Part shown: one piece after another, positions 21,012-28,045 of the stretch
How the letters are laid out: the number at the start of each line of letters is the position of its first letter
Position numbering within the stretch: position 1 is the first letter of the stretch
Translations under genes and position numbers: made by a program
Assembly (NCBI GenBank): GCA_035448065.1
Contig: DAOTIG010000029.1
Location: forward strand, 1 to 28,045
Length of the DNA: 28,045 nt
Reading direction: 5' to 3'
From: Phosphoribacter sp035448065
GTDB lineage: Bacteria; Actinomycetota; Actinomycetes; Actinomycetales; Dermatophilaceae
Notes under the pieces: generated by a model
Database searches by the model: none
What the model saw: the letters and a program-made list of their open reading frames with translations, nothing else
Told to the model about the DNA's origin: nothing

Positions 21012-24000
21012 ATGGCCCTGCACCTGCATCGTGCGGCCCGGACCGACCTGCTCGCCGAGGGGTTGGCCCGGGTGCTCGCCGTGCCGCCGGCCGATCCCTT
21101 CGCGCCCGACGTCGTCGCAGTGCCCGCCAAGGGGGTCGAGCGCTGGCTCTCGCAGCGCCTCTCCCACCGGCTCGGCGCCGCCGCCGGTCGCGACGACGGC
21201 ATCTGCGCCGCAGTCGAGTTCCGCACCCCATGGTCCCTCGTCGCCGAGGTCGCCGGCACCCGCGACGACGACCCCTGGTCGCCGGAGGCGCTGCTCTGGC
21301 CGGTGCTGGCGACGATCGACGCGAGCCTCGACGAGCCCTGGGCGGCGCCGCTGGCCCGCCACCTCGGGCATCGGCTCCCAGACGACGACGGCCATCGGCA
21401 GGGTCGCCGGCTCGCGGTCGCCGCGCGTCTCGCGCGGCTCTTCGCCTCGTATGCCGCGCAGCGGCCCCGCCTGCTCGCCGACTGGGAGGGTGGGGCCGAC
21501 ACCGACGGGCTCGGTGCCGAGCTGGCCGACGACCTGCGCTGGCAGGCCCGGCTCTGGCGCGAGGTCGTGGCCGCCGTCGACGCGCCGACCCCAGGGCAGC
21601 GCCAGGCCGCGGTCGTCGCGGCACTGCAGGCGGACCCCGGCTCGTGCGAGCTGCCCGGGCGGCTCTCGCTCTTCGGGCACACCCGGCTCAGCAGCACCGA
21701 CGTCGAGCTGCTCGGCGCGCTCGGCACGCACCGCGAGGTGCACCTGTGGCTGCCGCACCCCTCGCCGGCGATGTGGCAGAGCCTCGCGGCCGCAGGGCAC
21801 GACCGGCCGGTGCCGCGCCGGCTCGATGACAGTCATCGCCTCGTCGAGCACCGGCTGCTGGCCAGCCTCGGGCGCGACGTCCGCGAGCTGCAGCGCACCC
21901 TGGGGGTGCTGACCGTCGCGAGCGACGAGGCGACCGACCCGCCGGAGGCGACAGACCCGCCGGAGGCGACCGAGCAGCGCGAGGCGAGCGGGCGGCATAC
22001 CGGAGCGGCAGGCTCGTCCCTGCTCGGCTGGCTGCAGGCCGACCTGCACGCCGGCCGCGCCGCCACACCGGCGCAGCGGGCCGCGCGCGTCCTGGACCCC
22101 CGCGACCACAGCGTCCAGGTGCACGCGTGCCACGGCCCGGCCCGGCAGGTCGACGTCATGCGCGAGGCGCTCGTCGGCCTGCTCGCCGACGACCCCACCC
22201 TCGAGCCGCGCGACATCCTCGTCATGTGCCCCGACATCGAGGCCTATGCGCCGCTCGTGCAGGCCGGCTTCGGGCTCGGCGAGGTCGTCGGCGACGACGC
22301 CCACCCGGCCCACCGGCTGCGGGTCCGGCTCGCGGATCGCGCTCTGCACCAGACCAACCCGCTGCTGGCCGTGGTCGGCCGACTGCTCGATCTCGCCGGT
22401 GGGCGGGCCGCCGCGAGCGAGGTCCTCGACCTGATGCATGCCGAGCCGGTGCGACGACGCTTCGGCTTCGGCGACGACGACCTCGAGCAGCTCGGCACCT
22501 GGGTGGCCGACAGCGGGGTGCGCTGGGCCTTCGACGCCGCGCACCGCGAGGACTACGGCCTCGCCGGCATCGTGCAGAACACCTGGCGCTTCGGCATCGA
22601 CCGGGTGCTCGCCGGCGTGGCGATGAGCGACGACTCGGGCACCTGGCTGGACACCACGCTGGCCCTCGACGACGTCGGCAGCAGCCAGGTCGACCTCGCC
22701 GGCCGGCTCGCCGAGGCGGTCGACCGGCTCGCCCTGGTGACCGACCGGCTCACCGGGACCCAGCCACTGGACACCTGGGTCGAGGCGCTCGTCGACGGGC
22801 TGGCGATGCTCACCGACGTCGGCCCGGCCGACGCCTGGCAGGTCGGGCAGGCCCACCGCGAGCTGGCCCGGCTGCTCGAGGCGGCCACCGACGCCGGGCT
22901 CGGCTCGAGCCTGCTCGCGCTGCCCGACGTGCGTGCCTTGCTCGGCGATCGGCTCGCCGGTCGCCCGACCCGCGCCAACTTCCGCACCGGCACGCTGACG
23001 GTCTGCACGATGGTGCCGATGCGCTCGGTGCCCCACCGGGTGGTCGCCCTGCTCGGCCTCGACGACGGGGTCTTCCCCCGCGCGGCCGTGCCCGACGGCG
23101 ACGACGTGCTGGCCCGCGACCCGGTCACCGGCGAGCGCGACCCACGCAGCGAGGACCGCCAGCTCTTCCTCGACGCGGTGCTCGCCGCCGGGCAGACCCT
23201 CGTCGTCACCTCCACCGGCGCCGACCCGCACAGCGGTCAGCCGCGCCCCCCGGCGGTGCCGCTCGGCGAGCTGCTCGACGCGCTCGACGACACCGCGGTC
23301 TGCGCCGACGACGACCCACGTGGCGAGCGGGTCAGCCAGGCGGTGACGACCCGACATCCGTTGCAGCCCTTCGATGCTCGCAACTTCGCGGTCGACGGTG
23401 GACAGCCCTTCTCCTTCGACCGCGATGCGCTCGCCGGGGCGCGCGCGGCCGAGGGGCCGCGGCTCGCGCCGCCGGTCTTCCTCGACGAGGCGCTGCCCGG
23501 TCCGGCCGCCGACGGGGGGCTCCCCGACGTCGGGCTCGACGAGCTGCTCGCCTTCGCCCGCGGTCCGGTGCGACACCTGCTCACCACGGGCCGGCTCGAG
23601 CTCGCCCTGCCCTATGACGAGGCGCCGGTGCTCGACGCGATGCCGGTCGAGCTCGACGCGCTGCAGAAGTGGCAGGTCGCCGACCGGCTGCTCGTCGACC
23701 TGCTGGCCGGCCACGACCCGGGCGCGGTCCGTCAGCGCGAGTGGCGGCGTGGCGTGCTGCCCCCCGGCCGGCTCGGTTGGGCGACCCTCGGCCAGCTGGT
23801 CACCGCCTGCCAGCCGCTCGCTGCGGCGGCCCGGCAGCTGCGCGTCGGCGAGCCGGTCACCGTCGACGTCGACGTCGAGCTCGGCGGCGGTCGCCGGCTC
23901 GTCGGCACGGTCTCCGGCCTGTATGCCGCGCAGCTCGTCCCGGTCACCTACTCCCGGCTGGCCGCCGGGCACCGGCTCGCCTCGTGGATCCGGCTACTCG

Positions 24001-24482
24001 CGCTCACCGCCCACGACCCCGACGGCGGCTGGACCGCGCACACCCTCGGCCGGCCCAAGAGCCAGGCCATGGGGCCGGTGGCCCGCTCGGTCATCGGCCC
24101 CCTCGACGCGGCCGAGGCGCTCACCCACCTGCGCGACCTCGTCGCGATCCGCGATGCCGGCCTGCGCCGGCCACTCCCCCTGCCGATCAAGGCGTCGGCC
24201 GCCTACGCCGAGCAGCGGCTCGCCCACGCCGACGTCGGCCACGCCCTGCGCAGCGCCCGCTACGCGTGGGAGGACGCCGAGCTGCCGAACGGGTCGCGGA
24301 TCTCCGGCGAGCGCTCCGAGGCCGCCCATGTCCGGGTCTGGGGGGCCGGTGCCGACCTGCCCGGGGTCAGCGAGCGCCCGCTGCCCGGGCTCGCCGAGAG
24401 CGGCGAGAGCACGGCCTTCGGGGCGCTCGCGGTGCGGCTGTGGACCCCGCTGCTGCGGGCCGAGGCACGGGGGTCCGGATGA
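21012..24482 (+). CDS. recC: Exodeoxyribonuclease V subunit RecC
   Basis: RecC is the inactive helicase/nuclease-like subunit of RecBCD that splits the duplex and reads Chi. The 1156-residue protein begins MALHLHRAARTDLLAEGLARVL, with PAKGVERWLSQRLSHRLGA, VEFRTPWSLV, LFGHTRLSSTDVELL, HACHGPARQVDVMRE and GTLTVCTMVPMRSVPHRVVALLGLDDGVFPR, all family landmarks. A short polar repeat, EATDPPEATDPPEAT (about residues 300-320), sits in a flexible linker. It has GGAG 4 nt before ATG 21012 and a -10-like TAGGGT at 20996-21001, giving only a very short leader. Its TGA overlaps recB as ATGA. The gene order recC-recB-recD is standard in actinobacteria. Confidence 0.96.
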   Translation: MALHLHRAARTDLLAEGLARVLAVPPADPFAPDVVAVPAKGVERWLSQRLSHRLGAAAGRDDGICAAVEFRTPWSLVAEVAGTRDDDPWSPEALLWPVLATIDASLDEPWAAPLARHLGHRLPDDDGHRQGRRLAVAARLARLFASYAAQRPRLLADWEGGADTDGLGAELADDLRWQARLWREVVAAVDAPTPGQRQAAVVAALQADPGSCELPGRLSLFGHTRLSSTDVELLGALGTHREVHLWLPHPSPAMWQSLAAAGHDRPVPRRLDDSHRLVEHRLLASLGRDVRELQRTLGVLTVASDEATDPPEATDPPEATEQREASGRHTGAAGSSLLGWLQADLHAGRAATPAQRAARVLDPRDHSVQVHACHGPARQVDVMREALVGLLADDPTLEPRDILVMCPDIEAYAPLVQAGFGLGEVVGDDAHPAHRLRVRLADRALHQTNPLLAVVGRLLDLAGGRAAASEVLDLMHAEPVRRRFGFGDDDLEQLGTWVADSGVRWAFDAAHREDYGLAGIVQNTWRFGIDRVLAGVAMSDDSGTWLDTTLALDDVGSSQVDLAGRLAEAVDRLALVTDRLTGTQPLDTWVEALVDGLAMLTDVGPADAWQVGQAHRELARLLEAATDAGLGSSLLALPDVRALLGDRLAGRPTRANFRTGTLTVCTMVPMRSVPHRVVALLGLDDGVFPRAAVPDGDDVLARDPVTGERDPRSEDRQLFLDAVLAAGQTLVVTSTGADPHSGQPRPPAVPLGELLDALDDTAVCADDDPRGERVSQAVTTRHPLQPFDARNFAVDGGQPFSFDRDALAGARAAEGPRLAPPVFLDEALPGPAADGGLPDVGLDELLAFARGPVRHLLTTGRLELALPYDEAPVLDAMPVELDALQKWQVADRLLVDLLAGHDPGAVRQREWRRGVLPPGRLGWATLGQLVTACQPLAAAARQLRVGEPVTVDVDVELGGGRRLVGTVSGLYAAQLVPVTYSRLAAGHRLASWIRLLALTAHDPDGGWTAHTLGRPKSQAMGPVARSVIGPLDAAEALTHLRDLVAIRDAGLRRPLPLPIKASAAYAEQRLAHADVGHALRSARYAWEDAELPNGSRISGERSEAAHVRVWGAGADLPGVSERPLPGLAESGESTAFGALAVRLWTPLLRAEARGSG

Positions 24483-27400
24483 GCGGCATACCGGAGCGCT
24501 TCGACCTCACCGGGCCGTTGCCCGCGCCGGCGACGACGACCCTGCTCGAGGCGAGCGCCGGCACCGGCAAGACCTTCGCCGTCGCGGCGCTGGTGACCCG
24601 CTTCGTCGCCGAGGGCGTGGCGACCCTGCCCGAGCTGCTCGTCATCACCTTCGGCCGGGCCGCCAGCCAGGAGCTGCGCGAGCGGGTCCGGGCCCAGCTC
24701 GTCGAGGCCGAGCGGGCCCTGGCCGCCGACGCCGCACCTGACCCGAACGTCCTCGTCGCGCACCTGCTCGCCCTGCCCGACCGAGGCCTCGTCCTGGAGC
24801 GGATCCGCGACGCGCTGGCCTCCTTCGACGCGGCGACCATCGCGACGACCCACCAGTTCTGCCAGCTCGTGCTGCGCTCGCTCGGCGTGGCCGGCGACAC
24901 CGACCCCGGTGCCGAGCTCGTCGACGACCTCGACGACCTCGTCGTCGAAGTCGTCGAGGACGACTACCTGCGCCGGTTCGCCGGGGTCGAGTCCCCGCCG
25001 TTGTCGCTGGAGCGAGCGCTGCGGATCGGCCGGCTGGCCGTCGGCGACCCGCAGGCCACCCTCGTGCCCGAGCCCGACGAGCCGAGCAGCGGGGACGAGC
25101 CGGGTGCCAGCGCCGCCAACCCGACCGCCGCCAACCCGGCCGGCCCGTCGACGAGCACCTCGACGGCTGCCCTGCGGGTCGCCCTCGCTCGGGACGTGCG
25201 GGCCGAGGTCGACCGGCGCAAGCGGCGCCGGGGCCTGCTCGGCTACGACGACCTGCTCTCCCGGCTCGCCGACGCACTCGCCGACGGCCCCACCGCCGAC
25301 GGCCCCACCGGCGACAGCCCGGCCCGCGAGCGGATGCGGCTGCGCTGGCGGGTCGTGCTCGTCGACGAGTTCCAGGACACCGACCCGGTGCAGTGGCAGG
25401 TGATCCGCCGGGCCTTCCACGGAGTCGCAACCGTCGTGCTCATCGGCGACCCCAAGCAGTCGATCTACGCCTTCCGCGGCGGGGACGTGCAGACCTACCT
25501 GTCGGCCCGCGACGACGCGGACCACGAGGCCACCCTCGCCGAGAACCACCGCAGCGACGCCGACCTCGTGCGCGCCCTCGGCGTGCTGCTGCACGCCGCC
25601 GAGCTCGGCGACCCACGGATCACCGTGCGGCCGGTCGAGCCGGCCCTGCCGGCGACCCGGCTGCGCGGAGCGCCGGTCGCCGCGCCGCTGCGGCTGCGGG
25701 CGGTCGAGCGCGGGCACCTGGGGTCCACCAAACAGGGCGAGATCTACGTCGGCGAGGCGCGCGCTCACATCGCCCGGGACTGCGCCGCCGACATCGCCCG
25801 GCTGCTCGGCTCCGGCGCGACGTGGGACGACCGGCCGCTGCTCGCCGGCGACGTCGCCGTCCTCGTCCACGTCCGCGAGCACGGCATGCTCGTGCAGCGC
25901 GAGCTGCGCCGACGCGGCATACCGGCGGTGATGGCCGGTGGCGGGCACGTCGTGCTCACCGAGGCCGGTGACGCCTGGCTCACCCTGCTCGAGGCGCTCG
26001 ACGCACCGCACCGCACCGGCCGGGTGCGGGCCGCCGCGGTGACCGCCTTCGTCGGCGAGAGTGCCGAGAGCCTCGACGCCGGCGGCGAGGCGCTCACCGA
26101 CCGGGTCGCCGACCGGCTGCGCGGCTGGGCGCTGCTGGTCCGCTCGGCCGGGGTCTCGGCGGTCGTCGAGGCGGCCGAGGAGGGCGGCCTGGCCGCGCGG
26201 GTGCTTGCCCACGCCGGCGGCGAGCGGCTGCTCACCGACCTGCGGCACGTCGGGCACCTGCTGCACGAGACGGCGACCGCCGACGGGCTCGGCCTGGCCG
26301 GCCTGCTCGCCTGGCTGCGTGACCAGCGCGCACGCGACCGCCCGTCGACCGAGCGGACCCGCCGGCTCGACAGCGACGCCGCCGCCGTGCAGATCCTCAC
26401 CATCCACGCGGCCAAGGGTTTGCAATACCCCGTCGTCTACCTGCCATTCGAGTACGAGGCGCGCAGCACCGCCAAGGACGAGCTGCTGCTCTTCCACGAC
26501 GACGCCGGACGCCGCTGCCTCGACGTCTCCGGCGGCGGGCCGGGCTGGAGCGCCCGCAAGGCCGCCCACCGCACCGAGGCCGCCGGCGAGACCCTGCGCA
26601 CCTGCTACGTCGCGCTCACCCGCGCCCAGTCCCAGGTCGTCGCCTGGTGGGCGCCCACGACCACCACCGCGGGTGGCGGTCTGCATCGACTGCTCTTCGG
26701 CCGCCAGCCCGACGTCGGCCCGGTGCCCGAGCACCTCCCGCTGCGCGACGATGCCTACGTCACCCGCGTGCTGCGGCTGTGGCAGGAGCTGGGCGGTCCG
26801 CGCTACGAGCCCTCGGTCGTCGACGAGCCGCTCGGCCTGGTCACCGCCCCGACCCCGCCGCAGCTGGCCGCCCGACGCTTCGAGCGCCCCGTCGACACCG
26901 ACTGGCGCCGCACGTCCTACTCCGGGCTGATCGCCGTCGAGGCCGACCAGCCCCCCGGTGTGACGAGCGAGCCCGAGACCACCCCGGTGCTCGACGAGGA
27001 GCCGGCGACGTATGCCGCCCCGGCCCCCCTGCGCGCGGCCCTGCTCACGCCCGGGGTGCTGCCGCTCGAGCCGGCCACGCGGCATACCGGAGTGGCGTCG
27101 CCGATGGCCGAGCTGCCTGCGGGGGCGACCTTCGGCAGCCTCGTGCACGCCGTGCTCGAGCACACCGACCCGCAGTCCCCCGACCTGGTCGCGGCGCTGC
27201 GCGAGCAGGTCGTCGAGCAGCTGCGCTGGTGGCCGGTCGGGGTCGGCGTCGACGAGCTCGCGGCGGCGCTCGTGCGCATGCAGCACACCCCGCTCGGCCC
27301 GCTCGCACCCGGCGTCACCCTCGCCGAGATCCCGCTCACCGACCGGCTGCGCGAGCTCGACTTCGAGCTGCCGCTCGCCGGCGGCGACGGACGGGTCGAC

Positions 27401-27946
27401 GAGGGCCGTCCCGAGGTGCGGCTGCGCGACCTCGCCCCCCTCTTGCGCGCGCACCTGTCCGCCGGCGACCCGCTCGCCGGGTATGCCGCGCGGCTCACCA
27501 CCCCGGCGCTGGGCGACCAGCGCCTCGTCGGCTATCTCGCCGGCTCGGTCGACGCGCTGCTGCGGGTGCCGAGTGACGAGGCCGGCCTGCCCGGTGGGCA
27601 TCGCTACCTCGTCGTCGACTACAAGACCAACCTCCTCGGCGATCCCGACGAGCCGCTCACGACCGACGACTACGGCCCCGCTGAGCTCGTCGAGGCGATG
27701 CTGCACTCGCACTACCCGCTCCAGGCGCTGCTGTATTGCGTTGTCGCACACCGGTTCCTGCGCTGGCGGCTGCCCGGCTACGACCCCGAGCGACACCTCG
27801 GGGGGGTGCTCTACCTCTTCGTCCGAGGGATGGCCGGGCCGCAGACGCCGCACGTCGACGGGCACCCGGCCGGGGTCTTCTCGTGGCGACCTCCGGCCGG
27901 GCTCGTCCTCGCGCTGTCCGAGCTGCTCGACGGGGGTGCGACATGA
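24479..27946 (+). CDS. recB: Exodeoxyribonuclease V subunit RecB
   Basis: RecB is the 3'-5' helicase and the nuclease of RecBCD, which processes double-strand breaks and loads RecA. The 1155-residue protein has Walker A ASAGTGKT (25-32), TFGRAASQELRERV, and motif II VLVDEFQDTDPVQW near 300. IGDPKQSIYAFRGGD, ENHRSD, LTIHAAKGLQYPVV and TCYVALTRAQ (motif VI) follow. The C-terminal nuclease domain has H in GSLVHAVLEH and the catalytic D-Y-K-T-N near 1047. A Pro/Ala/Thr-rich stretch (about 195-225) is probably a linker. Codons 3-5 are GGC ATA CCG: the rare ATA is part of a dispersed motif copy at 24485. ATG at 24479 overlaps the recC stop; ATGA also links it to recD. Confidence 0.97.
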   Translation: MSGIPERFDLTGPLPAPATTTLLEASAGTGKTFAVAALVTRFVAEGVATLPELLVITFGRAASQELRERVRAQLVEAERALAADAAPDPNVLVAHLLALPDRGLVLERIRDALASFDAATIATTHQFCQLVLRSLGVAGDTDPGAELVDDLDDLVVEVVEDDYLRRFAGVESPPLSLERALRIGRLAVGDPQATLVPEPDEPSSGDEPGASAANPTAANPAGPSTSTSTAALRVALARDVRAEVDRRKRRRGLLGYDDLLSRLADALADGPTADGPTGDSPARERMRLRWRVVLVDEFQDTDPVQWQVIRRAFHGVATVVLIGDPKQSIYAFRGGDVQTYLSARDDADHEATLAENHRSDADLVRALGVLLHAAELGDPRITVRPVEPALPATRLRGAPVAAPLRLRAVERGHLGSTKQGEIYVGEARAHIARDCAADIARLLGSGATWDDRPLLAGDVAVLVHVREHGMLVQRELRRRGIPAVMAGGGHVVLTEAGDAWLTLLEALDAPHRTGRVRAAAVTAFVGESAESLDAGGEALTDRVADRLRGWALLVRSAGVSAVVEAAEEGGLAARVLAHAGGERLLTDLRHVGHLLHETATADGLGLAGLLAWLRDQRARDRPSTERTRRLDSDAAAVQILTIHAAKGLQYPVVYLPFEYEARSTAKDELLLFHDDAGRRCLDVSGGGPGWSARKAAHRTEAAGETLRTCYVALTRAQSQVVAWWAPTTTTAGGGLHRLLFGRQPDVGPVPEHLPLRDDAYVTRVLRLWQELGGPRYEPSVVDEPLGLVTAPTPPQLAARRFERPVDTDWRRTSYSGLIAVEADQPPGVTSEPETTPVLDEEPATYAAPAPLRAALLTPGVLPLEPATRHTGVASPMAELPAGATFGSLVHAVLEHTDPQSPDLVAALREQVVEQLRWWPVGVGVDELAAALVRMQHTPLGPLAPGVTLAEIPLTDRLRELDFELPLAGGDGRVDEGRPEVRLRDLAPLLRAHLSAGDPLAGYAARLTTPALGDQRLVGYLAGSVDALLRVPSDEAGLPGGHRYLVVDYKTNLLGDPDEPLTTDDYGPAELVEAMLHSHYPLQALLYCVVAHRFLRWRLPGYDPERHLGGVLYLFVRGMAGPQTPHVDGHPAGVFSWRPPAGLVLALSELLDGGAT

Positions 27947-28045
27947 CCGAGCCCACGGCGAGCGCCGGCCACGCGGCATACCGCCGGCGCAGTGAGCCGC
28001 TCGACCGGCACGACCGACGGCTCTCGGTGCGCGCGCGGGGTGAGC
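27943..28045 (+). CDS. recD: Probable RecD subunit, 5' end only
   Basis: Only the first 34 codons are in the window (MTEPTASAGHAAYRRRSEPL...). No helicase motif is visible, so the name rests on context: the ATG overlaps the recB stop as ATGA, and RecD regularly follows RecB in actinobacterial recCBD operons. RecD would be the 5'-3' helicase of the complex. A GTATGCCG copy (27975-27981, complement) encodes the A-A-Y here. Confidence 0.65.
   Translation, partial: MTEPTASAGHAAYRRRSEPLDRHDRRLSVRARGE

Larger units (their letters stand above)
401..27981. repeat. Dispersed short motif GTATGCCG (38 copies of the 7-bp core)
   Basis: The core GTATGCC was found by eye on the plus strand starting at 401, 657, 2709, 4270, 6097, 7506, 9004, 9342, 10200, 12086, 12932, 14303, 16332, 19409, 20486, 21449, 23921, 27010 and 27481. 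On the minus strand (as GGCATAC) it starts at 909, 1673, 3612, 6363, 7160, 7272, 7924, 9366, 12605, 14693, 16341, 17678, 19919, 20624, 21994, 24485, 25916, 27081 and 27975. All but the copy at 7272 continue with G; the common extended form is CCGGTATGCCGCG. Mean spacing is about 740 bp with no strand preference. About 30 copies are inside genes, in all frames. About 8 lie in the roughly 8% of the window that is intergenic. The one-base variant CTATGCC was seen only at 3014-3020 and 5643-5649 (complement). Function unknown. Confidence 0.9.

Noticed and set aside
19770..27979. Very long open frames on the minus strand (about 1400 and 1240 codons) opposite fgd and recCBD
   Set aside because: They are Arg/Gly/Val-rich antisense frames of the kind that appear opposite GC-rich genes. 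The plus-strand products have full family motifs and ATGA overlaps.
401..27981. GTATGCCG as a Chi site for the RecBCD encoded here
   Set aside because: Chi sites are biased to one strand relative to the replication direction; here orientation is 19 to 19. A genome-wide strand test could reopen it.
1..28045. tRNA, rRNA, insertion sequences or prophage genes
   Set aside because: No T-loop-like tRNA signature, transposase frame or terminal inverted repeats were recognised on reading; a tRNAscan or ISfinder run would settle it.

Overview
The window is very GC-rich chromosomal DNA from an actinobacterium. The evidence is frequent GTG starts, an HU protein with a Lys/Ala/Pro tail, coenzyme F420 genes (cofC, fgd), an NdgR-type regulator beside leuCD, and a gene order that largely follows the block mycobacteria carry around leuCD-hupB-fbiD-gpsA-ddlA-thiL-recG-coaD. 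A Micrococcales member, perhaps near Intrasporangiaceae, is my guess; the family is not demonstrated.

Layout. Positions 1-5700 (minus strand): coaD (cut by the window edge), rsmD, recG, a DAK2/FakA-like protein and an unrecognised gene. Positions 5700-9200: rpmB and thiL (minus), a stand-alone Lrp-type RAM domain protein and a DUF3515 membrane protein (plus), then ddl (minus), whose stop codon overlaps the DUF3515 stop. Positions 9200-13060: a Cys/Met-metabolism PLP enzyme (plus), gpsA and plsC (minus, overlapping), and cofC with an extra C-terminal domain (plus). Positions 13060-17200: tailed HU, leuD and leuC (minus), and the divergent IclR-type regulator ndgR/ltbR. Positions 17300-19950 are the accessory part: a lipoprotein L,D-transpeptidase, a PIN-toxin/Phd-antitoxin pair, a decayed second copy of the transpeptidase 3' end, and three 52-bp tandem repeats ending 45 bp before fgd. 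Positions 19947-28045: fgd, then recC-recB-recD with ATGA overlaps and the 3' edge cutting recD.

The genes are mostly core: cofactors (CoA, thiamine diphosphate, F420), leucine, lipid and peptidoglycan precursors, translation, and DNA repair. cofC and fgd show that F420 is made and used.

The strongest unexplained signal is a DNA word. GTATGCC/GGCATAC occurs 38 times (19 per strand), 37 of them as GTATGCCG. It appears in genes in every reading frame and between genes, against roughly one expected copy of the 8-mer. The one-base neighbour CTATGCC was seen only twice. It forces rare codons (TAT, ATA), supplies one start codon and forms a 16-bp palindrome upstream of leuC. It resembles in density and strand balance the DNA uptake sequences of Neisseria or Haemophilus, or cyanobacterial HIP1, but its function is unknown. 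A second recurring signal is a -10-like hexamer 6-8 nt before the start codon of eight genes, which suggests leaderless mRNAs.
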